Shown here piece by piece: positions 51,390-59,650 of a stretch of 64,000 nt of DNA (position 1 is its first letter; each line of letters opens with the position of its first letter). The notes below the pieces were generated by a model. It made no database searches. It was not told where the DNA came from and worked only from the letters and a program-made list of their open reading frames with translations. Made by a program: the position numbers and the translations under genes. Source of the DNA: Legionella sp. (GTDB lineage Bacteria > Pseudomonadota > Gammaproteobacteria > Legionellales > Legionellaceae); contig JARLJR010000010.1 of assembly GCA_031291095.1 (NCBI GenBank), positions 1-64,000 on the forward strand, written 5' to 3'.

Positions 51390-51500
51390 ATGACCAATAC
51401 CATTAAAGAGGACCGCAGTATACTTGGAGCACTGCAAGAAAAACTGCGCCAAACAGGGAGTAAACTAAGCATCAACTTCCACGCACGAGTTAATGAATAA
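51390..51500 (+). CDS. Possible small ORF, 36 aa
   Basis: ATG 51390 to TAA 51500 encodes MTNTIKEDRSILGALQEKLR and 16 further residues ending FHARVNE. It lies 12 nt after the kinase stop. There is no clear ribosome binding site and no recognised family, so it may be only chance or a decayed remnant. Confidence 0.25.
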   Translation: MTNTIKEDRSILGALQEKLRQTGSKLSINFHARVNE

Positions 51501-51561
51501 AAAAGTTGTACCCTGTATTATTTGAGAAGTATGTGATTTAAAATGAACTTTTCTAACTATA

Positions 51562-53880
51562 GTGGATAGTTACCAGCGCATGGCCTTAAAAGAAACAAAC
51601 TACCCAAAAGTTGCTCAGGCAGCAAGTTCCGTTAAACAGCAAGGAAAAATCCCCTCAATTACGAATATATGTGAAGAATTAGGAATGATTTCACCGACGC
51701 CCAATTTACCTGCACTTTTAGAGCAATGGTTTCATACTCAACCTGAGTTTCAACGTTCAATCCAAACCCCACTTTCGGAAAATATTAATATAAAAACGGT
51801 TAATCTTTTTGAAAAAAATATTGAACTAGAAAAGTCACTCTCCCTGCTTCGCGCCACCCTTGAGTCAACCGCTGATGGCATCATGATGGTGAATGGCCAA
51901 GGTAAAGTTGTCGATTGGAATCAAAAATTCGTAGAAATGTGGCGTATTCCCACCTTTATGTTAGAGGTTGGCACTGAAAGCATTAGTTTCGAATACATTC
52001 TAGAACAATTAATTAACCCCGAAGGTTTAATTTCCGATGTCAATTTTCTTTACGAAAACCCAGACTGGCAAGGTGAGTTACCTATATTACATTTTAAAGA
52101 TGGGCGTATTTTCGAGCGATATACGCAACCACAACGGATAGGCATTGAAATTGTCGGACGTGTATATAGCTTTAGAGACGTCACCAAAAAATTAATGCAT
52201 GAAGATGAGCTACGTATTCGTGAACGTGCGATTGAAGCAAGTACTCATGGTGTGGCCATCCTCGATATTAGCAAACCCAATCTGCCTATCATCTACGTTA
52301 ATAAAGCTATTGAGCGTATTACTGGCTATAGCGAGGAACAGCTTTTAGGCCAAGGTCTTACGTTCTTGCATGCAAATAAAGCTCAGCATGTGAACCACAA
52401 ACGCATTATCTTAGCTATAAAAGAATTACGTGAAGAGACGGTTGAACTTGAAAGTTATCAACAACATGGTGAGGTTTTTTGGTGCGAAATCAGTGTAGCA
52501 CCCGTACGAGATTCGTTTGACAAAGTGAAACACTATATCTGCCTTATCAATGATGTTACGGAACGTCGTAAGATGGAAGAGCAGCTGATCAAACAAGCAA
52601 CATATGACTCCCTAACCGAATTACCCAATCGAGTTCTCTTAATCGACCGTGTTGATCAAGCGATTTTACAAGCGAAAAAGAAAGGTTCCATGTTAGCCTT
52701 CTTATTCCTGGATTTGGATCATTTCAAATTAACCAACGATACCTTAGGGCATAGCATGGGTGACCGGCTTTTGCAGGCGGTATCGAACCGATTACTCCTG
52801 GCAACCAACGATCTTGATACCGTCAGCCGTCTCGGTGGAGATGAATTTGTTATTTTATTGCAAGACATCCAGACAGAACAACAAGCACATCAAATTGCCG
52901 ACAATATACTCAACTCATTGGCAAAGCCTTTTCCAATAGACGAACATCATTTAAAAATAACTGGCAGCATTGGTATTAGCTATTTTCCCAAAGATGGTAA
53001 TGATTATGACTCATTGATGAAAAGTGCCGATTTATCGATGTATCATGCCAAAGACAGCGGGCGTAATACGTACCATAATTATAACAAGCAAATGAATACG
53101 CAAATTGTTAATCGCATGCAAATTAACAATGCCTTACGTGATTCACTGCAAAAAAACGAGTTTCATTTACTCTATCAACCCTTAATTAATTTAGCAGAAA
53201 ATAAACTCATTGGTTTTGAGGCTTTATTACGTTGGAATAGTCATATATTAGGTGCAGTCCCCCCGAATGATTTTATCGGCATTGCTGAAGAAAATGGTTT
53301 GATCTTGGAAATTGGCTTGTGGGCTATGGAAGAGGCTTGCAAACAGCTCGTTCGCTGGCATCAACAAGGCTATTCTCATTTAACCATGGCTGTGAATATT
53401 TCTGGCCGGCAATTACGGCAACCACGGATGCCTGAAATGATTGGCAAAATTCTTAGCAAAGCCGGCTTATCACCTAAATTTCTTGAGTTAGAGCTTACTG
53501 AAAGTCTCTTGGTAGATAATATAAAGCATGCGGTTGATGCGATGTATGAGCTCAAAGATATGGGAATTAAAGTGGTCATTGATGATTTTGGTACCGGTTA
53601 TTCAAGTTTGGCCTACCTAAAACAATTTCCCGTAGATAAATTAAAAATTGACCGCTCATTTATTACCGAATTAGTGGATAAAGAAAGTGACGCCGCCATC
53701 GCCCGCGCAATTATTAACTTATCCCATAGCTTAAATCTGGAGGTTTTGGCCGAAGGAGTAGAAACGGAATTGCAACGTGAGTTTATTATGACACATGGCT
53801 GTGATTATGCTCAGGGATATTACTTTTCTCCGCCTCAAAAGGCTGAGGATTTAGGGCCTTTTTTGAGGGATTATTTGTAA
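51562..53880 (+). CDS. KfrA_N-like / PAS-PAS-GGDEF-EAL c-di-GMP protein
   Basis: A 772-aa multi-domain cytosolic protein without membrane helices. Residues about 8-65 resemble the N-terminal DNA-binding part of plasmid protein KfrA ('AASSVKQQGKIPSITNICEE'). Two PAS domains follow (about 90-205 and 215-335, the second ending in a PAC-like 'YICLINDVTERRKMEE'), then diguanylate cyclase (about 340-505, GGDEF intact at 425-429) and phosphodiesterase (about 515-770, EAL at 553-555, DDFGTGYSSL). The inhibitory RxxD site is NDLD here, so product inhibition is probably lost. GTG 51562 is the only long-frame start; ATG 51580 is an alternative. It may act with the upstream LqsS-like kinase. Confidence 0.9.
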   Translation: MDSYQRMALKETNYPKVAQAASSVKQQGKIPSITNICEELGMISPTPNLPALLEQWFHTQPEFQRSIQTPLSENINIKTVNLFEKNIELEKSLSLLRATLESTADGIMMVNGQGKVVDWNQKFVEMWRIPTFMLEVGTESISFEYILEQLINPEGLISDVNFLYENPDWQGELPILHFKDGRIFERYTQPQRIGIEIVGRVYSFRDVTKKLMHEDELRIRERAIEASTHGVAILDISKPNLPIIYVNKAIERITGYSEEQLLGQGLTFLHANKAQHVNHKRIILAIKELREETVELESYQQHGEVFWCEISVAPVRDSFDKVKHYICLINDVTERRKMEEQLIKQATYDSLTELPNRVLLIDRVDQAILQAKKKGSMLAFLFLDLDHFKLTNDTLGHSMGDRLLQAVSNRLLLATNDLDTVSRLGGDEFVILLQDIQTEQQAHQIADNILNSLAKPFPIDEHHLKITGSIGISYFPKDGNDYDSLMKSADLSMYHAKDSGRNTYHNYNKQMNTQIVNRMQINNALRDSLQKNEFHLLYQPLINLAENKLIGFEALLRWNSHILGAVPPNDFIGIAEENGLILEIGLWAMEEACKQLVRWHQQGYSHLTMAVNISGRQLRQPRMPEMIGKILSKAGLSPKFLELELTESLLVDNIKHAVDAMYELKDMGIKVVIDDFGTGYSSLAYLKQFPVDKLKIDRSFITELVDKESDAAIARAIINLSHSLNLEVLAEGVETELQREFIMTHGCDYAQGYYFSPPQKAEDLGPFLRDYL

Positions 53881-53894
53881 GTGCATCAATTCCC

Positions 53895-53934
53895 ACGTCA
53901 CTCAGGAGATCCTTCACTGCGTTCAGGGTGACGT
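53895..53934. repeat. Dispersed repeat with ACGTCAC/GTGACGT stem
   Basis: ACGTCAC (53895-53901) pairs with GTGACGT (53928-53934). The inside reads GGAGATCCTTCACTGCGTTC, the same element as at 61657 and, inverted, at 42243. It could terminate the GGDEF/EAL gene. Confidence 0.6.
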
Positions 53935-53988
53935 ATTCCAGGCACAATTCTTGCTCTCCTACATATAGAGTTCATCAGGGAGATAAGA

Positions 53989-55338
53989 ATGAAGGAGATA
54001 AGCATTATTGGGGCCGGTTTATCCGGAACCCTACTTACACTCTATCTAGCAAAACGTGGATACAAACTCCATGTCTTTGATGCAAGACCCGACCCCAGAT
54101 TAACCCAAAGTCATGATGGGCGTTCCATAAATCTTGCCTTATCTTGCCGCGGAATTACAGGTCTTGCCGGTGTCGGTATCATGCCGGAAGTAGAACAGTT
54201 GATGGTGCCCATGCGCGCTCGGGCGATTCATGATGCTCAAGGACAAATTAAATACCAATCCTTTGGCCGTCATCATGAAGAATACATTAATGCCGTTGAA
54301 CGCAATGAATTAAATAAACTCTTACTGGATGAAGCCGGAAAATATCCCAATGTACACTTTAGCTTTAATAACAAATTATCTCATCTCGATCTTGAAAAGA
54401 AAGTCATGCATTTTAAAAACCATCATGGAGAACACTTAAGCTTCCCCTACCAATATTTAATCGGCGCCGATGGAGTTAATTCTTGCGTGCGAGAGCAATT
54501 AAGTACTCGCGGTTTGATCAAGGCAACACGAACCTTTTTATCGTACGGATATAAAGAATTATCCATTGGAGCACCAGGCCAGCAAGAACTCGCACATGAG
54601 TATTTACACCTATGGCCTAGAAATGCCTTTTTATTATTAGGCAATCCTAATCGCGATCATTCCATTACGGGTTCCTTATTTTTACCTCATGAAGGAAAAA
54701 ATAGCTTCGCTGAATTAGATAATGAATTAAAAATTAATGCCTTTTTTAAAGAAGAATTTTCTGATGCTTATGAAGTCATGCCCAATCTATTGCATGAATT
54801 TACAGAACACCTAACAGGCAACATGAGCACCATTCAATGTGACTCATGGCATTATCAAGATCACTGCCTGTTACTTGGTGATGCAGCGCATGGCGTCGTC
54901 CCTTTTTTCGGCCAAGGCATGAATAGCGCTTTTGAAGATTGCCGTATTTTAAATACGCTGTTAGATAAATATCAGGATGATTGGGCTCAAGTAATGCCCG
55001 CCTTTTATCAATCCAGAAAGCCAAATACCGATGCGGTGGCACAAATGTCTATGGATAATTTCCAAGAAATTCAAACCAATATCCGCGATCCTCAATTCAA
55101 CTTAAAAAAGCAATTAGAACAGTTGCTCATGCAACGTTACCCACAGCAGTACATTTCCAAACACGTACTGGTCATGTTTAGTAATACGCCTTATGCAGAA
55201 GCACTAAAAATTGGTGCGAAACAAACCGAGTTTTTAAATCAAATTTGTAAGAATGTAACCAGCCTTGAAACTGTGGATTGGGATCAAGTAGACAAACTCA
55301 TCCATCAAGACAAGAACTTGGCACGATCAATGAGTTAG
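53989..55338 (+). CDS. kmo: Kynurenine 3-monooxygenase
   Basis: A 449-aa FAD-dependent aromatic hydroxylase. The Rossmann fingerprint is IIGAGLSGTLLTLYLAKRGY (6-25), the DG motif GADGVNSCVRE, and the GD motif with the KMO-specific GDAAHGVVPFFGQGMNSAFED. It converts L-kynurenine to 3-hydroxykynurenine using NADPH and O2. AGGGAGATAAG precedes the ATG. No tryptophan dioxygenase, formamidase or kynureninase is in the window. Instead the next genes encode two oxidases, suggesting that 3-hydroxykynurenine or a relative is used for a secondary metabolite. Confidence 0.9.
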   Translation: MKEISIIGAGLSGTLLTLYLAKRGYKLHVFDARPDPRLTQSHDGRSINLALSCRGITGLAGVGIMPEVEQLMVPMRARAIHDAQGQIKYQSFGRHHEEYINAVERNELNKLLLDEAGKYPNVHFSFNNKLSHLDLEKKVMHFKNHHGEHLSFPYQYLIGADGVNSCVREQLSTRGLIKATRTFLSYGYKELSIGAPGQQELAHEYLHLWPRNAFLLLGNPNRDHSITGSLFLPHEGKNSFAELDNELKINAFFKEEFSDAYEVMPNLLHEFTEHLTGNMSTIQCDSWHYQDHCLLLGDAAHGVVPFFGQGMNSAFEDCRILNTLLDKYQDDWAQVMPAFYQSRKPNTDAVAQMSMDNFQEIQTNIRDPQFNLKKQLEQLLMQRYPQQYISKHVLVMFSNTPYAEALKIGAKQTEFLNQICKNVTSLETVDWDQVDKLIHQDKNLARSMS

Positions 55339-55360
55339 AGCACGTAAAAAACAGGGAGAG

Positions 55361-56155
55361 ATGATGCGACTTATTCAAGATTATATTGATTCAAAACAAA
55401 ATGAATTTAAAAAACATCCGTTTTTTAATCTATTAGAACAATTAAATAGCCTCGAGGAAATAAGCTATTTTGTTCCAGAATTAACCTTTTGGACTATGAC
55501 CTTTCAGGATATTTTACGCATCAATGAGGAGCGAGTTACTGATCCCTACCTCAAAAAAATAGCACGCCATCATCGGCACGAAGATGCGGGTCATGATCGT
55601 TGGTTCTTACAAGATAAAAAATATATGGGAACAACCAGCATCAATAAAGCCTGTAATAAAAATGGCGTTAGCTGGCTCTACAGTCGAGAAACCCGTTCTA
55701 CGCGTGATGCAGCTTATGCGCTTGTTGCAGAAGTCTTCAATGCCAAAAATGACATTGTAAATATCGCCCTGCTCTTAACACTTGAATCGTCAGGACATGT
55801 ATTTTTTGAAAAAGTTGCCGATCAAGTGAGAAAAACAGGCGAGGAAGAGCATTTAAAATATTTTTCCAAAACTCATCTGGAAGTAGAAAAAGCGCACGCA
55901 TTATTTGAAACAGAAATGGAGCGTGAATTATTTTCCAGGAAAACTCCTACCCACGTAAGACGTGACGCACTACAAATGATCGATCGTTGCTACGATGCAT
56001 TTACTAAAATGTTTGATGGATTAGTGATTGCATGCAACCGTAAACTCGAATTAGCCCAAAAGAGGAACCGAAAACATGCCGCAAACTGCGAACCAGTGGA
56101 ACACCCAGCATCTAATGCAATGGGAAAAAAAGCCCGAGCAAAACATTCTAAGTAA
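55361..56155 (+). CDS. Heme-oxygenase-like diiron oxidase (HDO)-like protein
   Basis: A 264-aa all-alpha protein. Candidate metal ligands: Glu74 and His78 (HRHEDAGHD), Glu142 and His146 (TLESSGHVFFE), and the triad His172-x3-Glu176-x2-His179 (THLEVEKAH). The last fits the H-x3-[D/E]-x2-H hallmark of heme-oxygenase-like diiron oxidases, which carry out N-oxygenation, desaturation or C-C cleavage. The basic Lys/Arg-rich C-terminus overlaps the next gene by 80 nt. AGGGAGAG precedes the ATG. It follows kmo by 22 nt in the same operon. The reaction is unknown. Confidence 0.72.
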   Translation: MMRLIQDYIDSKQNEFKKHPFFNLLEQLNSLEEISYFVPELTFWTMTFQDILRINEERVTDPYLKKIARHHRHEDAGHDRWFLQDKKYMGTTSINKACNKNGVSWLYSRETRSTRDAAYALVAEVFNAKNDIVNIALLLTLESSGHVFFEKVADQVRKTGEEEHLKYFSKTHLEVEKAHALFETEMERELFSRKTPTHVRRDALQMIDRCYDAFTKMFDGLVIACNRKLELAQKRNRKHAANCEPVEHPASNAMGKKARAKHSK

Positions 56156-57485
56156 TGAGCAGGCGCTGATTCCTTTTGGCCGCGATTTTGGCGGGTTGGT
56201 GCACTCCCAACCTGCCGCAGTCTGCGAGCCCCAAACACGCGAGGCGCTGCAATCCCTACTCAAATATGCTCATGAACACCAGCTTCCGGTCACCATTCGT
56301 GGCAATGGTATGAGCCAAAATGGCCAATCGCTGGCGGCTCCTGGGGGATTAATCCTAAATATGAAGCACTTTAATCAGGTGCAGGAGCCAGAGCATCATT
56401 CCATTTGGGTGGAGGCGAATTGCACCTGGGCTGATTTGCTCGAACGCTCATTACCTAACTCGCTAACTCCCTATGTACTACCCTATAACTGCAATTTATC
56501 GATTGGTGGGGTGCTTTCAGCAGGAGGAATAGGCGCGTCATCATTTAAATACGGCAGTGCAATTGCGCATGTGCGCGAATTGGAAGTGATTCTTGCCAAT
56601 GGGGAATTAGTACAGGTAGATAGGCATTCGCCTTTAATGCAAGCCTGTTTAGGAGGACAAGGTCATTTTGGCGTAATCACCCGAGCTCGCATCGCCTTAA
56701 GATCATGCAAAAAAACAGTACGTACATTCTATTTAACTTATCTGGATAAAGAAAGCTGGCTGCATGATTTACATCAATGCCAGAACTATGCGGATTATGT
56801 TGAATCCTTTTGCACCCCTGCAATACAAGGAGCGAAGATCACCGCCACAGGTCGAGCCCCCTTCGCGCAATGGCTTTATGCGTTACACGTCTCGATTGAA
56901 TATGATCATCATGCGCCTGATTTTCATAGTTTGTCCTTGAAACCTTGGAAACTTCTCCATACTCAAGATGAAGCGATTCACTCTTATTTACATCGCCATG
57001 ACGCACGTTTAAATGTCATGAAAATGAGCGGCCAATGGGATTTACAACATCCTTGGTATGAATGCTTTATCCCCAAGTTTCCGTTAAATAAATTAGAGGA
57101 AATTTTGGAGGCCTTACCCATTCACTACGCGTCATTAGTACATTTAATCCCTATCATTAATCGTAAAGCGACTGGCTTTTTAATGCTTCCTGAAGAACCA
57201 CATATTTTCTCTTTTATGATTATCAATCCTGGCTTACCTACGGTATTCACTCCAAGTTGTGTGGAGGCCATTAAACATTTGGATGCACTTTTTTTACCTT
57301 TAGGAGGAAAACGTTATCTCTCTGGGTATTTAGGGGAATCACTAAAGCATGACTATTGGAAAAATCATTATGGAGCAAGATATTCGGAGTGGCTTGAGTT
57401 AAAAAAACAGTATGACCCTTTGCATATTTTAAGTTCTTATTTATTTAATAAATGTTCAAAAATGACGGAAATTAATCTATCTTAG
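56076..57485 (+). CDS. FAD-linked (PCMH/cytokinin dehydrogenase-like) oxidase
   Basis: A 469-aa oxidase with a PCMH-type FAD domain (about 30-225: 'PVTIRGNGMSQNGQSLAAPG', 'LSIGGVLSAGGIGASSFKYG') and a cytokinin-dehydrogenase-like substrate domain ending in 'QYDPLHILSSYLF', which corresponds to the 'yDP..iLs..Q' C-terminus. In cytokinin dehydrogenases the loop reads GHS with a His covalently bound to FAD; here it is GMS (Met79), so the flavin is probably non-covalent. It overlaps the HDO-like gene by 80 nt, indicating one transcript with kmo. Substrate unknown. Confidence 0.85.
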   Translation: MPQTANQWNTQHLMQWEKKPEQNILSNEQALIPFGRDFGGLVHSQPAAVCEPQTREALQSLLKYAHEHQLPVTIRGNGMSQNGQSLAAPGGLILNMKHFNQVQEPEHHSIWVEANCTWADLLERSLPNSLTPYVLPYNCNLSIGGVLSAGGIGASSFKYGSAIAHVRELEVILANGELVQVDRHSPLMQACLGGQGHFGVITRARIALRSCKKTVRTFYLTYLDKESWLHDLHQCQNYADYVESFCTPAIQGAKITATGRAPFAQWLYALHVSIEYDHHAPDFHSLSLKPWKLLHTQDEAIHSYLHRHDARLNVMKMSGQWDLQHPWYECFIPKFPLNKLEEILEALPIHYASLVHLIPIINRKATGFLMLPEEPHIFSFMIINPGLPTVFTPSCVEAIKHLDALFLPLGGKRYLSGYLGESLKHDYWKNHYGARYSEWLELKKQYDPLHILSSYLFNKCSKMTEINLS

Positions 57486-57524
57486 TGAGGAACCTTTATT
57501 GGATGAAAAAAACAGGAGAAGTAT

Positions 57525-58583
57525 ATGCCCATAGAGCTACTTAAAGGAATCCGTTATTTTAAAAATAATGGTTTTCTTGAACAGCGCGACTTATTTCAAT
57601 CCTTAATCAAGGGACAATCTCCAGATACACTCTTGATTACTTGTTCTGACTCCCGGATTGTTCCCTCGTACATTACTAATGCAGATGCCGGCGAGTTATT
57701 TGTTATCCGTAATGCAGGAAACATTTTTCCACCGAAAGTACCCTATCCCACTGGGGAAAGAGCAACGGCTGAATACGCGTTGAAAGTACTCAATGTAACC
57801 GAAATTATTGTCTGTGGGCATTCAGACTGCGGTGCGATGAAAGGCTTATTAAACCCAAATCTTGCAGAGAGCTTACCTCTAGTTGCGGAATTTCTTGAAG
57901 CGTACGCCAAACCCGCTCTAGAGCGCATGCATGAAAAACATCCTGAAATGCAGGATTCAAAACAAAAATTAAAATGTCTTACTGAGGAAAATATCCTTTT
58001 ACAAATAGAACACTTACATACTCTGGATGTTGTTAAAGAACGTTTGGAAGCAGATAAGCTAAAAATTCATGCCTGGTATTATGACATTGAAGAAGGTGAG
58101 TTTTTTATTTATGAACCCAGCACACAACATTTTTTACCCTATGAAGAAGCAGTCGAAAAGCTATTCAATAGTGAGCTCGTGCTCAATAAGATGAACGCGA
58201 TTATCGAGGAAGAAGCAAAAACTTATTCATTACCTGCCACAGAAGAAGAGTACCGTAAAGTAGCAGAGCAAATGCAGCTCCTGAAGTTTAAAGGAGAAAA
58301 TGTAATATGGAATGCAATTCAAACTAAAGTAATCGACAGACTTTGGCATGAGTTTGGTGAATTATGCGTTGAAAGTGAGGGGAGAAATGATTCCCGATTT
58401 GTGTCATTACTCGAAAAATGCCCTGAGGTTGCCTTAGGAATGGCGGGAAGTTGCCAGAAAAATATATTGAACTCGCCAGGCTATAATAAGGTGTGTATTA
58501 GTAGAGCGCATACCATTTTACATTCTACTGCCTCTAACGAGGAAGATTTGGCACCTACAGGCAATTATCATTACGGGCAATAA
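57525..58583 (+). CDS. Beta-class carbonic anhydrase with C-terminal extension
   Basis: A 352-aa protein. The first 200 residues are a beta-carbonic anhydrase with ligands Cys40, Asp42 and Arg44 (CSDSRIVPS) and His99 and Cys102 (GHSDCGAMKG). Residues about 205-352 are an additional, mostly helical region of unknown function (including 'EEEYRKVAEQMQLLKFKGEN' and a Cys-containing tail 'LEKCPEVALGMAGSCQKN') not found in ordinary family members of about 210 aa. CAGGAGAAGT precedes the ATG. It lies 39 nt after the FAD oxidase gene and is probably in the kmo operon. Confidence 0.88.
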   Translation: MPIELLKGIRYFKNNGFLEQRDLFQSLIKGQSPDTLLITCSDSRIVPSYITNADAGELFVIRNAGNIFPPKVPYPTGERATAEYALKVLNVTEIIVCGHSDCGAMKGLLNPNLAESLPLVAEFLEAYAKPALERMHEKHPEMQDSKQKLKCLTEENILLQIEHLHTLDVVKERLEADKLKIHAWYYDIEEGEFFIYEPSTQHFLPYEEAVEKLFNSELVLNKMNAIIEEEAKTYSLPATEEEYRKVAEQMQLLKFKGENVIWNAIQTKVIDRLWHEFGELCVESEGRNDSRFVSLLEKCPEVALGMAGSCQKNILNSPGYNKVCISRAHTILHSTASNEEDLAPTGNYHYGQ

Positions 58584-58624
58584 GCAAGCCGTTGCTGCCG
58601 CCATAGTGTTCCCCACAAATAAAC

Positions 58625-58651
58625 GTAGGTCGAGCCAAAGGTCCGACCTAC
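58625..58651. terminator. GTAGGTCG palindrome between convergent genes
   Basis: GTAGGTCG (58625-58632) and CGACCTAC (58644-58651) form a perfect 8-bp stem, extended imperfectly inward. It is between convergent stops 58583 and 58661 and belongs to the GTAGGTYGGGCC repeat family of this window. Confidence 0.6.
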
Positions 58652-58660
58652 CTCAGCGTT

Positions 58661-58963
58661 TTATTGGTCTACCTTATTGGTTTTCAACAAATCCATCAAT
58701 TGCCTACGAAAATAGGTGAAAAAAGTTAAGGTAATTAACTCCGCAAGCTGCGCGGTTATTCTATCAATCCATTTTTCTTCACTGAGCTTCCAACCTAGCC
58801 ACATGCAGGGAGTTAATACGGTAATCACTAAAACAACCGTATAATTTACCCGATGTAATCCCAGATATCGCTTATTCTGTGCCAACAGAGCCCTTTGCAG
58901 ATGGACCATCTTGTCCATCGCGGTTATTTGCGTCCGTAACTGTTTCCTCGAAGTGCTCATCAT
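58661..58963 (-). CDS. Small membrane protein, about 100 aa (third gene of YqjD-like operon)
   Basis: Not recognised beyond its position. It has one or two hydrophobic segments ('NYTVVLVITVLTPCMWLGW' and possibly 'LAELITLTFFTYFRRQL'), with a basic N-terminus. The frame extends upstream to 59005, overlapping the preceding gene by 134 nt; the Met at 58963 or 58960 is more likely the start, still overlapping. It follows ElaB/YqjD-like and YqjE-like genes, corresponding in position to YqjK of enterobacteria, but similarity is not evident. Confidence 0.55.
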   Translation of the reverse strand: MMSTSRKQLRTQITAMDKMVHLQRALLAQNKRYLGLHRVNYTVVLVITVLTPCMWLGWKLSEEKWIDRITAQLAELITLTFFTYFRRQLMDLLKTNKVDQ

Positions 58964-59312
58964 CCATACTCTTATTTTGGGAAAAATAGGATCTGGTTTT
59001 TTCAAAGCTCATATTTTTCAGGTTAAAAGTAAGGTACTTAGCTAAGCCCAGCAATACCCCCAGATTAAATAAAACGACCAACACCAGCGAGAGTAAAAAA
59101 TTATTAGAAATAACGAAAAACTCATACCCAAGTAATAATGAAATGCCAATCCAAAAAGTCATTAAAACAATGAGTAGCAGGCAGATATTCAGTACCAGCG
59201 GAAAGACACTAAGCCCCGCCAATCGTGCCTCCAAACACATCACTGAAAATATGGTTTTTACAAGATTAATCCGTGTAGAAACCAGCTCCTCTACCTGCTT
59301 TAAGGCTTCCAT
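58872..59312 (-). CDS. YqjE/phage-holin-like membrane protein
   Basis: A 146-aa protein. Two strong transmembrane helices form a hairpin (about 35-60, 'LVLNICLLLIVLMTFWIGIS', and 70-95, 'NFLLSLVLVVLFNLGVLLGL'), with an amphipathic N-terminal helix and an acidic C-tail (DDEHFEETVTDANNRDGQDG). This plan matches DUF1469/YqjE-type proteins. The ATG shares a base with the stop of the upstream ElaB/YqjD-like gene (59312), so translation is coupled. Confidence 0.65.
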   Translation of the reverse strand: MEALKQVEELVSTRINLVKTIFSVMCLEARLAGLSVFPLVLNICLLLIVLMTFWIGISLLLGYEFFVISNNFLLSLVLVVLFNLGVLLGLAKYLTFNLKNMSFEKTRSYFSQNKSMDDEHFEETVTDANNRDGQDGPSAKGSVGTE

Positions 59313-59554
59313 TATTTCCTCAAAATCTTAGCTAATAGAAAACCTATCCCGCCAGCCATTAATACTGCGGTTAAGGGATTTTGTTGTACTTTTTTCAATA
59401 GTTCATCAGAGCATTCTTTAAGGTTTTCTTCTGCTTGGCAGGCACGCTGTATGCCCTCTTCACGCACCTCATTAGCCCATTTTTTTCCTTCATTTAGCAA
59501 GTCACTAGCAGCTTCTGAAACATGTGATCTATCACCACGGTTTGCATTATCCAT
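59312..59554 (-). CDS. ElaB/YqjD (DUF883)-family membrane-anchored protein
   Basis: An 80-aa protein. The N-terminal amphipathic helical part ('DLLNEGKKWANEVREEG') is followed by a C-terminal helix with glycine, 'QQNPLTAVLMAGGIGFLLAK', the DUF883 tail anchor. E. coli YqjD and ElaB are stationary-phase, inner-membrane, ribosome-binding proteins. A good ribosome binding site (AGGAGAG) precedes the ATG. It is the first gene of a three-gene operon with the YqjE-like protein and a small membrane protein. Confidence 0.82.
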   Translation of the reverse strand: MDNANRGDRSHVSEAASDLLNEGKKWANEVREEGIQRACQAEENLKECSDELLKKVQQNPLTAVLMAGGIGFLLAKILRK

Positions 59555-59650
59555 AATAGCTCTCCTGTATTATTTCTAGTGTTTACTTACCTTTAACTAT
59601 AGTTAGTAAGCCCATAAAAACAAATAAAATTAATAAAAAACCCCACTGCG

